A DNA stretch of 12,550 bases from Candidatus Thalassarchaeaceae archaeon. Lineage in GTDB: Archaea > Thermoplasmatota > Poseidoniia > Poseidoniales > Thalassarchaeaceae. The notes beneath the pieces are model-generated. The model was not told where the DNA came from and did no database searches. It saw nothing but the letters and a program-made list of their open reading frames with translations. Location: positions 1 to 12,550 of the forward strand of contig JAQXFF010000139.1 of assembly GCA_029250425.1 (NCBI GenBank). Direction: 5' to 3'. Within the stretch, counting starts at the first letter, position 1. Every line of letters starts with the position of its first letter. Below are positions 1-9,200 of this stretch, piece by piece. The translations under genes were made by a program, and so were the position numbers.

Positions 1-250
1 CCCCAACAGTACACATCTCCATCTTTGCTAACCGCACAGGTATGGTCTTGGCCTGCATCGACATCAATGGCCTCGAAGTTAGAAGGCAAGTCGGTTGAGA
101 CAGCCCAAGCGGATTTGGTAGCGCTAGTACTAGAATCGCCAAGCTGGTACAAGTCATTCTTGCCCCAGCAGGATATAGAAGAATCTGAAAGAATGGCGCA
201 GGCATGATCTTCGCCAACGGTAATCACACTGGATTCACCCACGCTGGGCA
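1..250 (-). repeat. Second RCC1-type repeat block, continuing off the window
   Basis: After the TSP3-like unit the RCC1 pattern resumes: HACAILSDSSISCWGKN, then HTCAVSKDGDVYCWG at the window edge. The propeller and TSP3 unit therefore sit between two RCC1 blocks. The second block is incomplete here. Confidence 0.85.
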
Positions 251-2771
251 AATCGTTCTTGGAATCGTATCGGTCACAGATTCCATCTCCATCGAAGTCG
301 GTTGGAACGCTGTTGACATCGAATCTGTCCGTTTGACAGCGAATTTCATCCATTCCAGACCAACCGTCTCCGTCACCATCAATGTTGATGCCCGTACCTG
401 CATATCCAATCTTGTTGAAGACATACAAGTCGTCAGGTGCGCTGCTGAATTCAAGGTGCGAAGCAACCCAAATGCGACCCGATTCGTGAACTGCAGCCGA
501 TAGGTACCCTGAACCAAAATTGAAGATTTGATCTGAACTCCAGGAACCATCGATGAGGCGATAACTGACTGTGGTTGAACCGATTCCAGCAACCACGATT
601 GGGGCTAGATCGGCATCAACAACCAAATCGAACACATCGGACCCTGAACTGGTCACGACTTGGTCAACCCAGTTTGATGCGGTCAAACATGTAGAATGGC
701 AGACTGAATAAACTAGGCCAGGACTTCCTCTAGTTGGATCATCATGCAGAGTATGGATTGAACCATTCAAACCGACTGAAATTGCTGTGTGGTTAGAGGA
801 TGCGGTGTTGTAGTAGGTTTCAGAATAAGTTGAACCATCATACACACCATAGATTTGGCAGCCATTACAGCCGTTGACAAAAGCACCATCTATCGCGGCA
901 AAGTGGATATTACCTGCTGAATCGACATCTGAATCCCACGAAGCGTAATTTGAGGCAAACGTATGAAGTGATGTACCATCGAACACAATCTCTGCTCGTT
1001 CGGCAGTCGTGCCAGACACTTGAGTGAGAGAAGGAACATTGGTGGAAGATGTCCAGCGACCGTTGGATTTGGTCGCGTAATAAATTGTGTTTGCATCATC
1101 AATTTGGACAATGTGTGGCACATCATTGGAATCAAAGGTGATGTCCACATCGATAATCGCGCCATTTGCATCGTGAGGGATCATTTCGACTGCCCATAGC
1201 CCATTCTCGTAGGTGGCCAAACGCAGGCTGTCATCGCTGGATTGGTCATCAATGTAAACGACTGAAGCACAACCATTGGAACGCAATTCGAGTGTGTTGA
1301 GGTCGCCAAGATCCAGAATGGCTTGCAAATCAACCTCTTCTGAATTGAAGGTGCCATGGATGGGCACGAACATGCGCGCACAATCTTCCGCCTCAAATGC
1401 AGTTGAAAGCCACAAGGCAACATCGTCGGTTGGCATATCTTGAGAATCATCGCCACGATATGCAGTGTCGCCATATCCCAGTCGGCCTTCTTGGCCTGAA
1501 CCCCAGCACTTGATCTCGCCACCACTCTTTAGGGCGCAAGCAAATGCATCACCGACCTCGACTTGGTCGATGTTACCTGAACCGAGACTGATGGTGTTGA
1601 GATTGGTGCCCATTTCGTTGATGCCGTCACCACGGTGGTTGGTATCACCCAATCCGAGTTGGCCCTCAGTATTTCGACCCCAGCACTTGACAGCATTGCT
1701 GACAACTGCACACACGCTATTCACACCAGCATCGACAGACTGCGCGCTGGAACCAAGAGAGATTGCCGAAAGCCCACTTGGGTCATTGACATCGTTGGTG
1801 TTGCCCTGGCCGAGTTGACCGTAGTCGTTGTTTCCCCAGCAAATCAGATCGTTATTGTCAAGAATCGCACAGGTCACGTCTTCGCCTGCAGTAATTTGCG
1901 AAGCGGAACGTCCAGAGGGTAGGGAAACGGTGGATAGTGAACTGCCCATTTCTCCAGCACCATCACCAATCGTGTTGGTGTTTCCAATGCCGAGTTGGCC
2001 GTAGGCGTTGTCACCCCAGCAGACAATGCTTGCGTCATCCAATAGGGCACAGGTGTGGTCAGCGCCAAGGGCGAGTGCATCGACTGTTCGTCCAGAGGGC
2101 AGAGAGACGGTGGAGAAGTCATCACCGATTTCATCGGCATCATCACCGATGTGCGTTGTGTTACCCAATCCCAATTGTCCAGCATCATTTTCACCCCAGC
2201 AAATCAGATCGTTGTTGTCTAGAACGGCACAAGTGTGTGACCCGCCTGCTTCAATCATGTCGACACTGCGACCAGTGGGCAACGAAAAATAAGGGAGCAT
2301 GTCACCCATCTCGATGTATCCATCACCAAATCCATCAGAATCAGCGAATCCAATCCCCAATAGGGTGATTTCACCCCAGCACTTGACCGCCCCAGAGGCG
2401 TTGACGGCGCAAGAATGTGTATCAGACAATGCGAGTTGATGAACCTCGAATTGTGAGCCCAATAGAGCGAATGGTAAGTCGTGACCCATCTCGTCAACTT
2501 CATCACCGAGGATGAGAGAGTTTCCAATCCCTAATTGGCCGCTTGAACCGTTGCCCCAGCACTTGACATCACGAGCACTGGCGAAAGCGCATGAGTGCTT
2601 TCCGCCCACTTCAAGTCCAATTGCAGTCCCAGTTGATTCGCTAGGATTGATTTTCTCAAGCAGTTCCTTGGGAGACTCATTGTTTGGCGTACCCAGAATG
2701 TAGGTAGTTTGGACCATCAAAATCATGAGGGCTGCTAGGAAGATCGCCTTTTGCCTCGTGTGTGCGCGCAT
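1..2771 (-). CDS. RCC1-repeat surface protein with propeller and TSP3 unit (3' end off window)
   Basis: An uninterrupted frame of 923 codons runs from ATG at 2771 to the window edge with no stop, so the C-terminus is missing. The N-terminus (residues 1-28) has a basic segment, RAHTRQK, then a hydrophobic stretch, as in a signal peptide or N-terminal anchor; no lipobox cysteine is seen. Residues about 50-445 are seven RCC1-type repeats, each with a Cys about 10 residues before CWG and usually followed by GQLGxGN. A propeller-like region, one TSP3-like calcium unit and at least two more RCC1-type repeats follow. The family is known for exported beta-propellers that bind ligands or surfaces; the exact role here is unknown. 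No catalytic residues were recognised. It is the downstream gene of a same-strand pair, 482 bp after a larger relative, and the AT-rich stretch upstream suggests its own promoter. An in-frame GTG at 2834 is an alternative start, but ATG puts the basic segment directly before the hydrophobic core. Confidence 0.9.
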   Translation of the reverse strand, partial: MRAHTRQKAIFLAALMILMVQTTYILGTPNNESPKELLEKINPSESTGTAIGLEVGGKHSCAFASARDVKCWGNGSSGQLGIGNSLILGDEVDEMGHDLPFALLGSQFEVHQLALSDTHSCAVNASGAVKCWGEITLLGIGFADSDGFGDGYIEMGDMLPYFSLPTGRSVDMIEAGGSHTCAVLDNNDLICWGENDAGQLGLGNTTHIGDDADEIGDDFSTVSLPSGRTVDALALGADHTCALLDDASIVCWGDNAYGQLGIGNTNTIGDGAGEMGSSLSTVSLPSGRSASQITAGEDVTCAILDNNDLICWGNNDYGQLGQGNTNDVNDPSGLSAISLGSSAQSVDAGVNSVCAVVSNAVKCWGRNTEGQLGLGDTNHRGDGINEMGTNLNTISLGSGNIDQVEVGDAFACALKSGGEIKCWGSGQEGRLGYGDTAYRGDDSQDMPTDDVALWLSTAFEAEDCARMFVPIHGTFNSEEVDLQAILDLGDLNTLELRSNGCASVVYIDDQSSDDSLRLATYENGLWAVEMIPHDANGAIIDVDITFDSNDVPHIVQIDDANTIYYATKSNGRWTSSTNVPSLTQVSGTTAERAEIVFDGTSLHTFASNYASWDSDVDSAGNIHFAAIDGAFVNGCNGCQIYGVYDGSTYSETYYNTASSNHTAISVGLNGSIHTLHDDPTRGSPGLVYSVCHSTCLTASNWVDQVVTSSGSDVFDLVVDADLAPIVVAGIGSTTVSYRLIDGSWSSDQIFNFGSGYLSAAVHESGRIWVASHLEFSSAPDDLYVFNKIGYAGTGINIDGDGDGWSGMDEIRCQTDRFDVNSVPTDFDGDGICDRYDSKNDLPSVGESSVITVGEDHACAILSDSSISCWGKNDLYQLGDSSTSATKSAWAVSTDLPSNFEAIDVDAGQDHTCAVSKDGDVYCW
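250..393 (-). repeat. TSP3-like calcium-binding unit
   Basis: The stretch has two Asp-rich loops, INIDGDGDGW and TDFDGDGIC, with a paired cysteine (IRC...GIC) and the linker VNSVPTDFDG. This is the same unit as in the stalk of the upstream giant protein. Side chains of such loops bind calcium in the TSP3 family. Confidence 0.8.
395..1437 (-). other. BNR/sialidase-like beta-propeller region
   Basis: This stretch of the downstream protein contains recurring units of the form D-x-x-(G/N)-x-(P/I)-H-(I/F), for example ITFDSNDVPHIVQIDD and DVDSAGNIHFAAIDG, each followed by a short Tyr- or Trp-containing strand. These are typical of exo-sialidase or BNR-type blades. The catalytic residues of a true sialidase were not identified, so it is read as a binding or structural propeller. 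The assignment rests on pattern only. Confidence 0.55.
1437..2624 (-). repeat. RCC1-type repeat array, seven units
   Basis: Seven units carry the pattern (S/T)-C-A, then about 8 residues, then CWG, most continuing with GQLGxGN and a linker such as EMGxxL. The first cysteine of the first five units falls at residues 61, 121, 181, 241 and 301, an exact 60-residue (180-nt) period; later units vary in length. Seven RCC1 blades would be enough to close one propeller. At the DNA level the motif CCAGAGGG recurs at 1912-1919 and 2092-2099, 180 nt apart, which points to duplication. Confidence 0.88.
2685..2771 (-). other. Signal peptide or N-terminal membrane anchor of the downstream RCC1 protein
   Basis: Residues 1-29 of the downstream protein have a positively charged start (R2, H4, R6, K8) followed by a hydrophobic core from about I10 to L26, then GTPNNESP, where a signal peptidase site could lie. 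There is no cysteine for lipid attachment. This directs the protein out of the cell; whether the segment is cleaved cannot be decided by eye. Confidence 0.75.
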
Positions 2772-2858
2772 GAGTCCGGCGAATTTGTCCAACCATATAG
2801 GGTATTTGTCGGGCGAATCGTTTAGAGGAGCCACCTTCCGAACGCAGGTAATTGGATG

Positions 2859-2871
2859 GAAATTATTAATT
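2859..2871 (-). promoter_or_regulatory. Candidate archaeal TATA box upstream of the downstream RCC1 gene
   Basis: On the minus strand the sequence ATTAATAATT (2870-2861) lies in an AT-rich stretch (2857-2900) that contrasts with its surroundings. An archaeal start site about 25 nt downstream would fall near 2840, giving a leader of about 70 nt to ATG 2771, or an almost leaderless GTG at 2834. A second AT-rich patch, ATTCTAAAT, lies at 2890-2882. No strong ribosome binding site precedes ATG 2771. Confidence 0.4.
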
Positions 2872-2941
2872 CAACATGAGGATTTAGAATTTAATTACCG
2901 CGCTGTTCCATTCTAACGCCCAGCTCAAGCGGTTATGCAAA

Positions 2942-2975
2942 GGTTGCACAGGGTGAGCAGAGGGTATGTGCAACC
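2942..2975. other. Intergenic inverted repeat, 9-bp perfect stem
   Basis: GGTTGCACA at 2942-2950 is the exact reverse complement of TGTGCAACC at 2967-2975, with a 16-nt loop. It lies in the gap between the two large genes. No T-run follows on either strand, so it does not look like a simple terminator. It could be part of a structured RNA or a protein-binding site. Confidence 0.5.
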
Positions 2976-3011
2976 CCTAGCCTCTGGTTCAGGGGATTTG
3001 AACGGGTTTAA

Positions 3012-3047
3012 GTATGGACACTTGTGTGTCCGTACCATGCGGGGTAC
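3012..3047. other. Two mutually exclusive hairpins in the intergenic gap
   Basis: GTATGGACAC (3012-3021) pairs with GTGTCCGTAC (3026-3035) around a 4-nt loop. This is a 10-bp stem with one imperfect pair, which is a G-U wobble if read from the plus strand and A-C if read from the minus strand. The segment GTACC (3032-3036) can instead pair with GGTAC (3043-3047) around a 6-nt loop, so the two foldings compete for 3032-3035. A weaker 5-bp hairpin, GTTCA/TGAAC, lies at 2987-3003. Function unknown. Confidence 0.45.
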
Positions 3048-3152
3048 AGACGGAGCCGACATCAGCAGTGAAGATAGATATGCTCGGTGGCAGATGAACG
3101 ATTCGCAATCTTGCGTAGGACAACACGCCTCAGTGAATAGATGTCGAGCGCG

Positions 3153-3248
3153 CTAACGTCCAATACAAACCAGAACTTGGGAATACCAATCAAAAGCATC
3201 GACTGTTTCCAGACCATTCCGGATTGTTTCTTCAATCGTACCAGCCAT
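3153..3248 (-). CDS. Possible 31-residue small protein or remnant after the giant gene
   Basis: ATG at 3248 lies 5 nt after the stop codon of the giant gene and opens a frame of 31 codons ending in TAG at 3155-3153. The peptide begins MAGTIEETIRNGLETVDAFD and ends in VLVCIGR. Its composition (acidic and amphipathic start, hydrophobic end) is protein-like, and the close spacing would allow translational coupling. No family is recognised. It could be a real microprotein, the start of a decayed gene, or chance. Confidence 0.25.
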   Translation of the reverse strand: MAGTIEETIRNGLETVDAFDWYSQVLVCIGR

Positions 3249-3253
3249 CTAAA

Positions 3254-6200
3254 TCACTTCTTCTTTTCATGCAATTCTTTTGCCTGTAGAACCCATTTAT
3301 CACGTCGTACTCGACCCCGGAAAAACTCAATTGCAATGTTGACTTGCTCTTCGATTTCAGGCGTCATTCTAGAAATTTGAAGGAATGTGTAAATTCCCAA
3401 TGCGTTCAGTTTCTCTTCGATGAATGGCCCAACCCCTTTCATTTTCTTTAGATCGTCTTTATCCGAAGATTTCGCAACACCGAGTGTGTTGAAATCGATG
3501 AACTCAGCCTTGGCTGAGACGCGGGCAAGTTGTGCTTCCTTCTTGGAAAGTCCTTCCATCTTCTCCTCCATTTCGGCCATCTTAGCAGCCATCTGTTCCT
3601 CCATCTTGGCCAGTCGTTGTTCAGCATCACTCTGAGCCAATGCTGCTGCCTCTTTGCTAGCTTTACGCTCTGCACCCTCCTTCTCTTTTGCGGCCTTCTT
3701 TGCCTTCAATTCGGTTTCAGCCTTGGCTTTGGCTTCAGCCTCAATCTTGGCTTTAACCTCGGCTTCAGCACGGAGTTTTTCTTCGACTTCGGCACGCATC
3801 TTCTTCTCTTTCTTTGCCTCTGCGGCTACCTCTGCTAATGCTTCGGCCTTTGCATCTTCACGAATGCGATTTTTCTCCACCTTTCGGTCTTCTGCATATG
3901 CTTTTTGACGTGCCTTACGGTCACTGTAAGATTCCTTTGTTTTGACATTCCAAAGCAAATATACAGAGGAGGTCCCGACCTTGATGAGGCCCTCATAATC
4001 TGAGCCTCGGGTAGATTCGTACCCGCGACTATCGTCAAACTTGAGGCGGAAGCGGATGGAACTGTTTCCTTCATCATCTTCGCCCCTGACCTCGATTGAT
4101 TCCATCCTGAATCGCCCATCATTGTCTTGATCATTGAGGTCATTGAATCGAATGATACTACCTGAATCGAGATTATCGATTATGATCGATTCCTTGCTTT
4201 CTACAGATGAACCGACATCACAATCCTCAGCGGGCTCAAGCATGAATGGATCTTCGCGAGTACCAACACCAAATATGAAATCGGGTTTCGAAGTCGTGTG
4301 CTCCGGTTCGGCATCTCGGTATTTATGAATGATTGACATCACAGATTTGTTATTTCCTCGTAAGAGGAGCAGAAGGAGGAGTAGAAGCAAAAGGAGGAAG
4401 ATACAGCATGCTGCCCAACTTAGATATTGATCTATGCTTGAATCATTATCTTGTGGCAAATCATCTTCAGATTCACCTTCGACCTCAGGCTCATCATTGA
4501 CATCACAGACTCCGTTGTCATTGACATCTTCAGGAACACTAGTTGCATTGAGTGGTTCAGTACCACAATCAATCTCAGCGGTGTCATTCCAGCCATCTGC
4601 ATCGTCATCCATGTCCTCAGTAAGGTTGCCGAAGTATGGAGTGTACAGGATGTTGTCAGGGTCACCATCGCCATCAGTATCCGTATGTGCGCCTGAATCA
4701 AATGGATACACATCCTGCATATCGGGTGAACCATCGTTGTCATCGTCGTCATCCAATAGATCACAAGATTCGTCGAGGTCAGCATCGGCGGGAATACTGG
4801 TTGAATCTATTGGGTCTGTGCCACAAGCGTTCTCGAGTCCATCTACCCAACCGTCACCATCTGTATCAGACTCTAACGCATCACAGATTCCATTCCCATC
4901 AAAATCTGAAGGGATGTCATTCGAGTCTAATGGGTCGGAAATGCAGGTGGCTTCATCCCCATCAGAGAATCCGTCACCGTCATCATCCTCGTCGACTACA
5001 TTGCAGAGTTCATCACCGTCAGTGTCGATTGGTGTGCTCGTACCATTCATGGCATCATTTGAGCAGAGGTCTTCCATCTCATCAGACCAGCCATCGTTGT
5101 CATCGTCTTCATCAAAGATGTCCGGCAAACCATCTAGGTCGTTATCGGTGAGAATCGAGATCATGATTGTATAAGTCGCGCTATGCTCTGAGTTGTTGGC
5201 CCAAACCGTGTAGACGAGCGGCTCTGAGAGTTCAGTAGGTGTTCCTGAAATGACACCCGTATCATTGGTAGAACGAGCGGCGCTCACGCCATTGAAGTTG
5301 AGGCCGAGTGGTAGTGCTGGGCTAATCTCCCAGGTGTCAATATCTCCGCCCGCTGTATACGGCCCGAAGTCTACAATGGTGACATTCAGTGATAACTCGA
5401 GTATTGCAGATGGGTAAACCATCAAAATCATCGAACCATCGTCAACATCCATCCCGTCACAAATACCATCGCCATCCGAATCGAATGGGCGGCTCGATAA
5501 ATCACTCACGTTGGTCCCACAGTCTTCTTCGTAGTCATCATACCAACCATCACCGTCTGTATCGGGGTCAGTTTCGTCTGGATCCCCGTCTCCATCTAAA
5601 TCAGGTAAGATGGTGATATTCAGTGTTGTTGAGGTATTGGCATCTGCTTCGAATCCTTGTATAGAAACAGTGTAGGATGTCAAACTGGTGAGCGTTGTCG
5701 GTGTTCCCCAAATGGTACCATTGGTGGCTCCAAACTCAAGGCCTGTAGGCAATGTTGGTGTAATCGACCAGGTAATCGGCGTAGCACCGAGAGATGAGGG
5801 ATAGATTGTCAGAATTGGTTGGTTGATTGCCAAGCGCTGTTCATCATACGGATAGAACACGAACATACCAGTTCCATTGATTGTGATTGAGATGGTAGCA
5901 TTGGTGCTACCACCTGTATTGTTCGCCCAAATCGTGTAGTTTGTAGCAGGCGTATTGGCAACGGGAACTCCAGATATTACACCACCCGGACCCAGCGTCA
6001 AACCGTAGGGAAGATTGGGTGAGACTTCCCAAGTTTCAACCGCTCCACCGGCATTGGTTGGAACCAGTGGATTGATTGGCGTATCCTTGGGGAATTCAAA
6101 CACCGTATCCGCATACGAGATGACTGGAATTGGTTCCAGCACAGTGAGGATGAATACAGATCCTTCATTGCACAACCCCCAACTGTTGCAAGCCTTCAGC

Positions 6201-9200
6201 ATGAACGACATCATCGACATGTTCGCTGTTGGTGTTCCTGAAAGGACACCCGTAACAGGGTGCAAGGACAGGCCCGCGGGTAGAGCTGGTTCAGACACGA
6301 AAGATGTGATATATTGTGGTGTAGTAATGGTCGGAGTGACCGATACAATCGCATTGCCACGCGTAATCTCTTGCGTCATGTTGTCATCCCAACTTACAGT
6401 TGGTGCCTCTGGTGCAATACCAAAGGTGATGTTGACCGAAAGGGTGCGAGTCACAGGAGTTGAGAGAGTCACATTGAGCATGTAAGTTGCATTCGCAGTC
6501 ATCTGATTGGGTGTCCCGTACAGACGGCCATTGTTCGTATCAAAACTCAAGCCAGATGGTGGGCTTGGATACAAACTCCAAGATGCGAAGTCCGTACATG
6601 ACACTGAGCCGTAACCATTGCATCCACCACCCAAGGCGGGCAAGTTGACAATCGAATTGTTTCCAATCTGAATGTGATTGGCAGCGTGATCAATGGTCCC
6701 AAACATCCGATACAATCGGTGGTAGTGGTTAGTTGATTGGCCACTAGTGTACGAATTCAGGAATGTTTCTCGGCCCCATGATGTGCTTTTCAAGTCACCA
6801 ACGAAATAGGGTTGACCGAAGGAATCCGTACCCATGTCACTGACACTACCGTACATAGAACCGGAGGTGGAAGCGGTATAGTATGCCAAATCGCCATCTT
6901 CAGTGATACCAAATATCTTCCAATAGCCGGTTGATAGTTGTGTGTTCATGAGGATGTTCACGACACCGTCGCCATCTACAGTCGAATACATGCCTCCGCT
7001 GGTTGATGTGGACCCCCAACTTTCACCCATCAGTTGTGTCCAATGTTTGGAACCATTCGTACCCAATCGCATTGCAGCGACATAATACGGGTTCTCTGGG
7101 TTGAGCATTGTACCATCCATGTTGAGTGTGCATGAACTGGAACATTGAGAGTAAAATTGTGAGGTTGCAAACATCATGCTACCATCACTCAGTGTCTCCA
7201 ATATCGAGCTATCTGAACCGTACATGTGGCTCGGCTGTGATACATTCTTCGTCCATTGCCAATTTCCTGACGCATCGATGTGCGTGATGTAGTGGTAGTA
7301 GTGACCCGATTGAGGTCCACTTGTTTGGAACCCGCCGAAATTCAAATTTGATTGTGCTCTCCCTGTAATCGTTGCCGAGCCATCCGGATGTGTTGCGATG
7401 CGGACATCATTTTGCGCCGTCCCACATGACCCCGATGGTGCGTGAGCCCCTTGGGCCCAAGCGACATTGCCATTTGCATCAATGCGGGCAACGAATGGTC
7501 TCAAATTTGAAATGCAACTAGTCCCCAAATCTAAATTCAAGCCACCGAATGTGAGATTGTTTCCAGATGTAGCGATGTGCGCCAAACCGGTGAGGGTCAC
7601 ATTTCCATTGGAATCTAATTCCATGGCATACGCAACCAATGATGGGCTCCCAGATGAATAGTTCCCAGATGAGTGGGAGGTCCAAAGCAGATTTCCATTC
7701 GGATCTAATTTCATCACCATTGAATCCTGATAATTGACTGTACTGAACGAAACATTGAGGGCAACATCCTTGATTTCAACATCACAGATTGAATTGTATG
7801 CAAGTCCATAGTAACTGACCAAGGCGTAGGTGTTGCCTTGTGAATCACTCACCAAATCTTCGACAGAACCCGTACAAAGTTTCACCGATACGACCCAGTC
7901 CCAAGCCCCATCCAATCCACGCTTGGCGACGAATATGTCGTTGTTGTCAACGTCATAGTGGTTTGAATGGTATGAACTGGGACCTGTCGAAAATTGGGTA
8001 TTAGAATGGGCATTAATTGACGACGAATATCGGTTTGCATAGTACAAATTTCCAACTGCGTCAAATGCAACTTGGTTGTTCATGCCCGCAGTAGATAGAA
8101 ATAGATATGGCAATTCCTCATATCCACTGAGCAAAGGAGATTCAGAAAGAATCTGAATGGTGATTGTTGCCGACCATGGATCGTTGCTTGAGGTGGTCGA
8201 AATCGTGTAAGTCAGCCCTGATAAGTTGGCTATTTGTGGCGTTCCTGAAATCTCTCCAGTCAATGTATTGAGAGTCAGTCCTGATGGTAAAGCAGGCGTA
8301 ATAGATACCGAGTTCGGTACCAACCCCGTCATCCTTGGAAGCACACTTGAAGTGGAACTATTTTCAAAGCGAATAGGCATTTCTCCATAATCCAATGTGG
8401 CCTGGTCCAGTGCATCGCAAATGCCGTCGTTATCAGCATCACCTGGATACGTGTTGGCGTCAATATCTTGCATGAACCCGCCACGATAGTGTATCATCGA
8501 GGCTCCGTATCCACCATCCCATGCAGAATGGATGAACGGATCATCTCCTGCATCCAATGCGAGGGCTATGGATTGGTAGCCCAACACATTCGCAACGCTA
8601 GTTCGCACCACTTTGTGCACCCAGTTCCCACCTGATTGCTGTGTGTGATACAAGGTCCGATTACTATAATCGAGCCAAGCAAATTGTGGAACTCCTGTGC
8701 TGTTGAGAACCATATCTACGCCATAGTTCTGATTGGTGCGGCCATCCGTGAATCCTGTTGTCCATAAAGTTCCATTGCCATATCGGTAAACAACTTCAGT
8801 ATTGTAGATGAATACAGCATGAACTGTTCCTGAAGAATCAACTTTCATCTCCGAGGCTGAAGGCTCCATGGTGTTGGTACTTCCAGACCAAATATAGGTT
8901 GGGCTCGAACTCCATGCTGTTCCGTTGTGAACCCAATAGTAGAGGCCACCTAGCGTGTTCGAATACGCCATGAAGTGGAGGTTATCATTGGCATCTATGT
9001 CGATTTGAGCATATTGTGTATATGCACCCGAGGGGTACTGTATTGAACCGCTGTTACCGTTCTGATCTTTCCACTGAATGGTTGAGTGATCATTCACATA
9101 CACTGTACCATTGGAAGAGATAGCCATGTCCGACGCATAGCTTGTACCTCCAGAGAACGACATGAATTGAGTCGATGAACTGAACGATGTCACTATGGCA

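Larger units (their letters stand above)
2772..3253. other. Intergenic region between the two surface-protein genes
   Basis: This 482-bp gap has no convincing long gene on either strand. It holds the 31-codon minus-strand ORF at its upstream end, three short inverted repeats between 2942 and 3047, and an AT-rich promoter-like stretch at 2857-2900. Positions 3048-3152 show nothing recognisable. No clear oligo-T terminator follows the giant gene. Confidence 0.7.

Noticed and set aside
1937..2368. Plus-strand ORF of 143 codons rich in His, Arg and Cys
   Set aside because: It is a shadow of the RCC1 repeats on the minus strand, with a composition unlike a real protein.
2794..2796. ATG at 2796 as the start of the downstream gene
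   Set aside because: It is out of frame with the RCC1 protein and gives only a short unrelated frame.
2725..2916. Plus-strand ORF of 63 codons over the start of the downstream gene
   Set aside because: It is antisense to the signal peptide and promoter region, with no supporting features.
2987..3003. tRNA T-arm-like sequence GTTCAAATC on the minus strand
   Set aside because: The bases that should form the T stem do not pair, and no acceptor, D or anticodon arm could be built around it.
2935..3156. Plus-strand ORF of 73 codons in the intergenic gap
   Set aside because: Its composition is unremarkable, no family is recognised, no ribosome site is seen, and it runs through the hairpin cluster.
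4434..5174. Plus-strand ORF of 246 codons, Ser-rich
   Set aside because: It is the antisense of the Asp-rich TSP3 stalk; GAT/GAC-rich codons give Ser-rich, stop-poor frames on the other strand.
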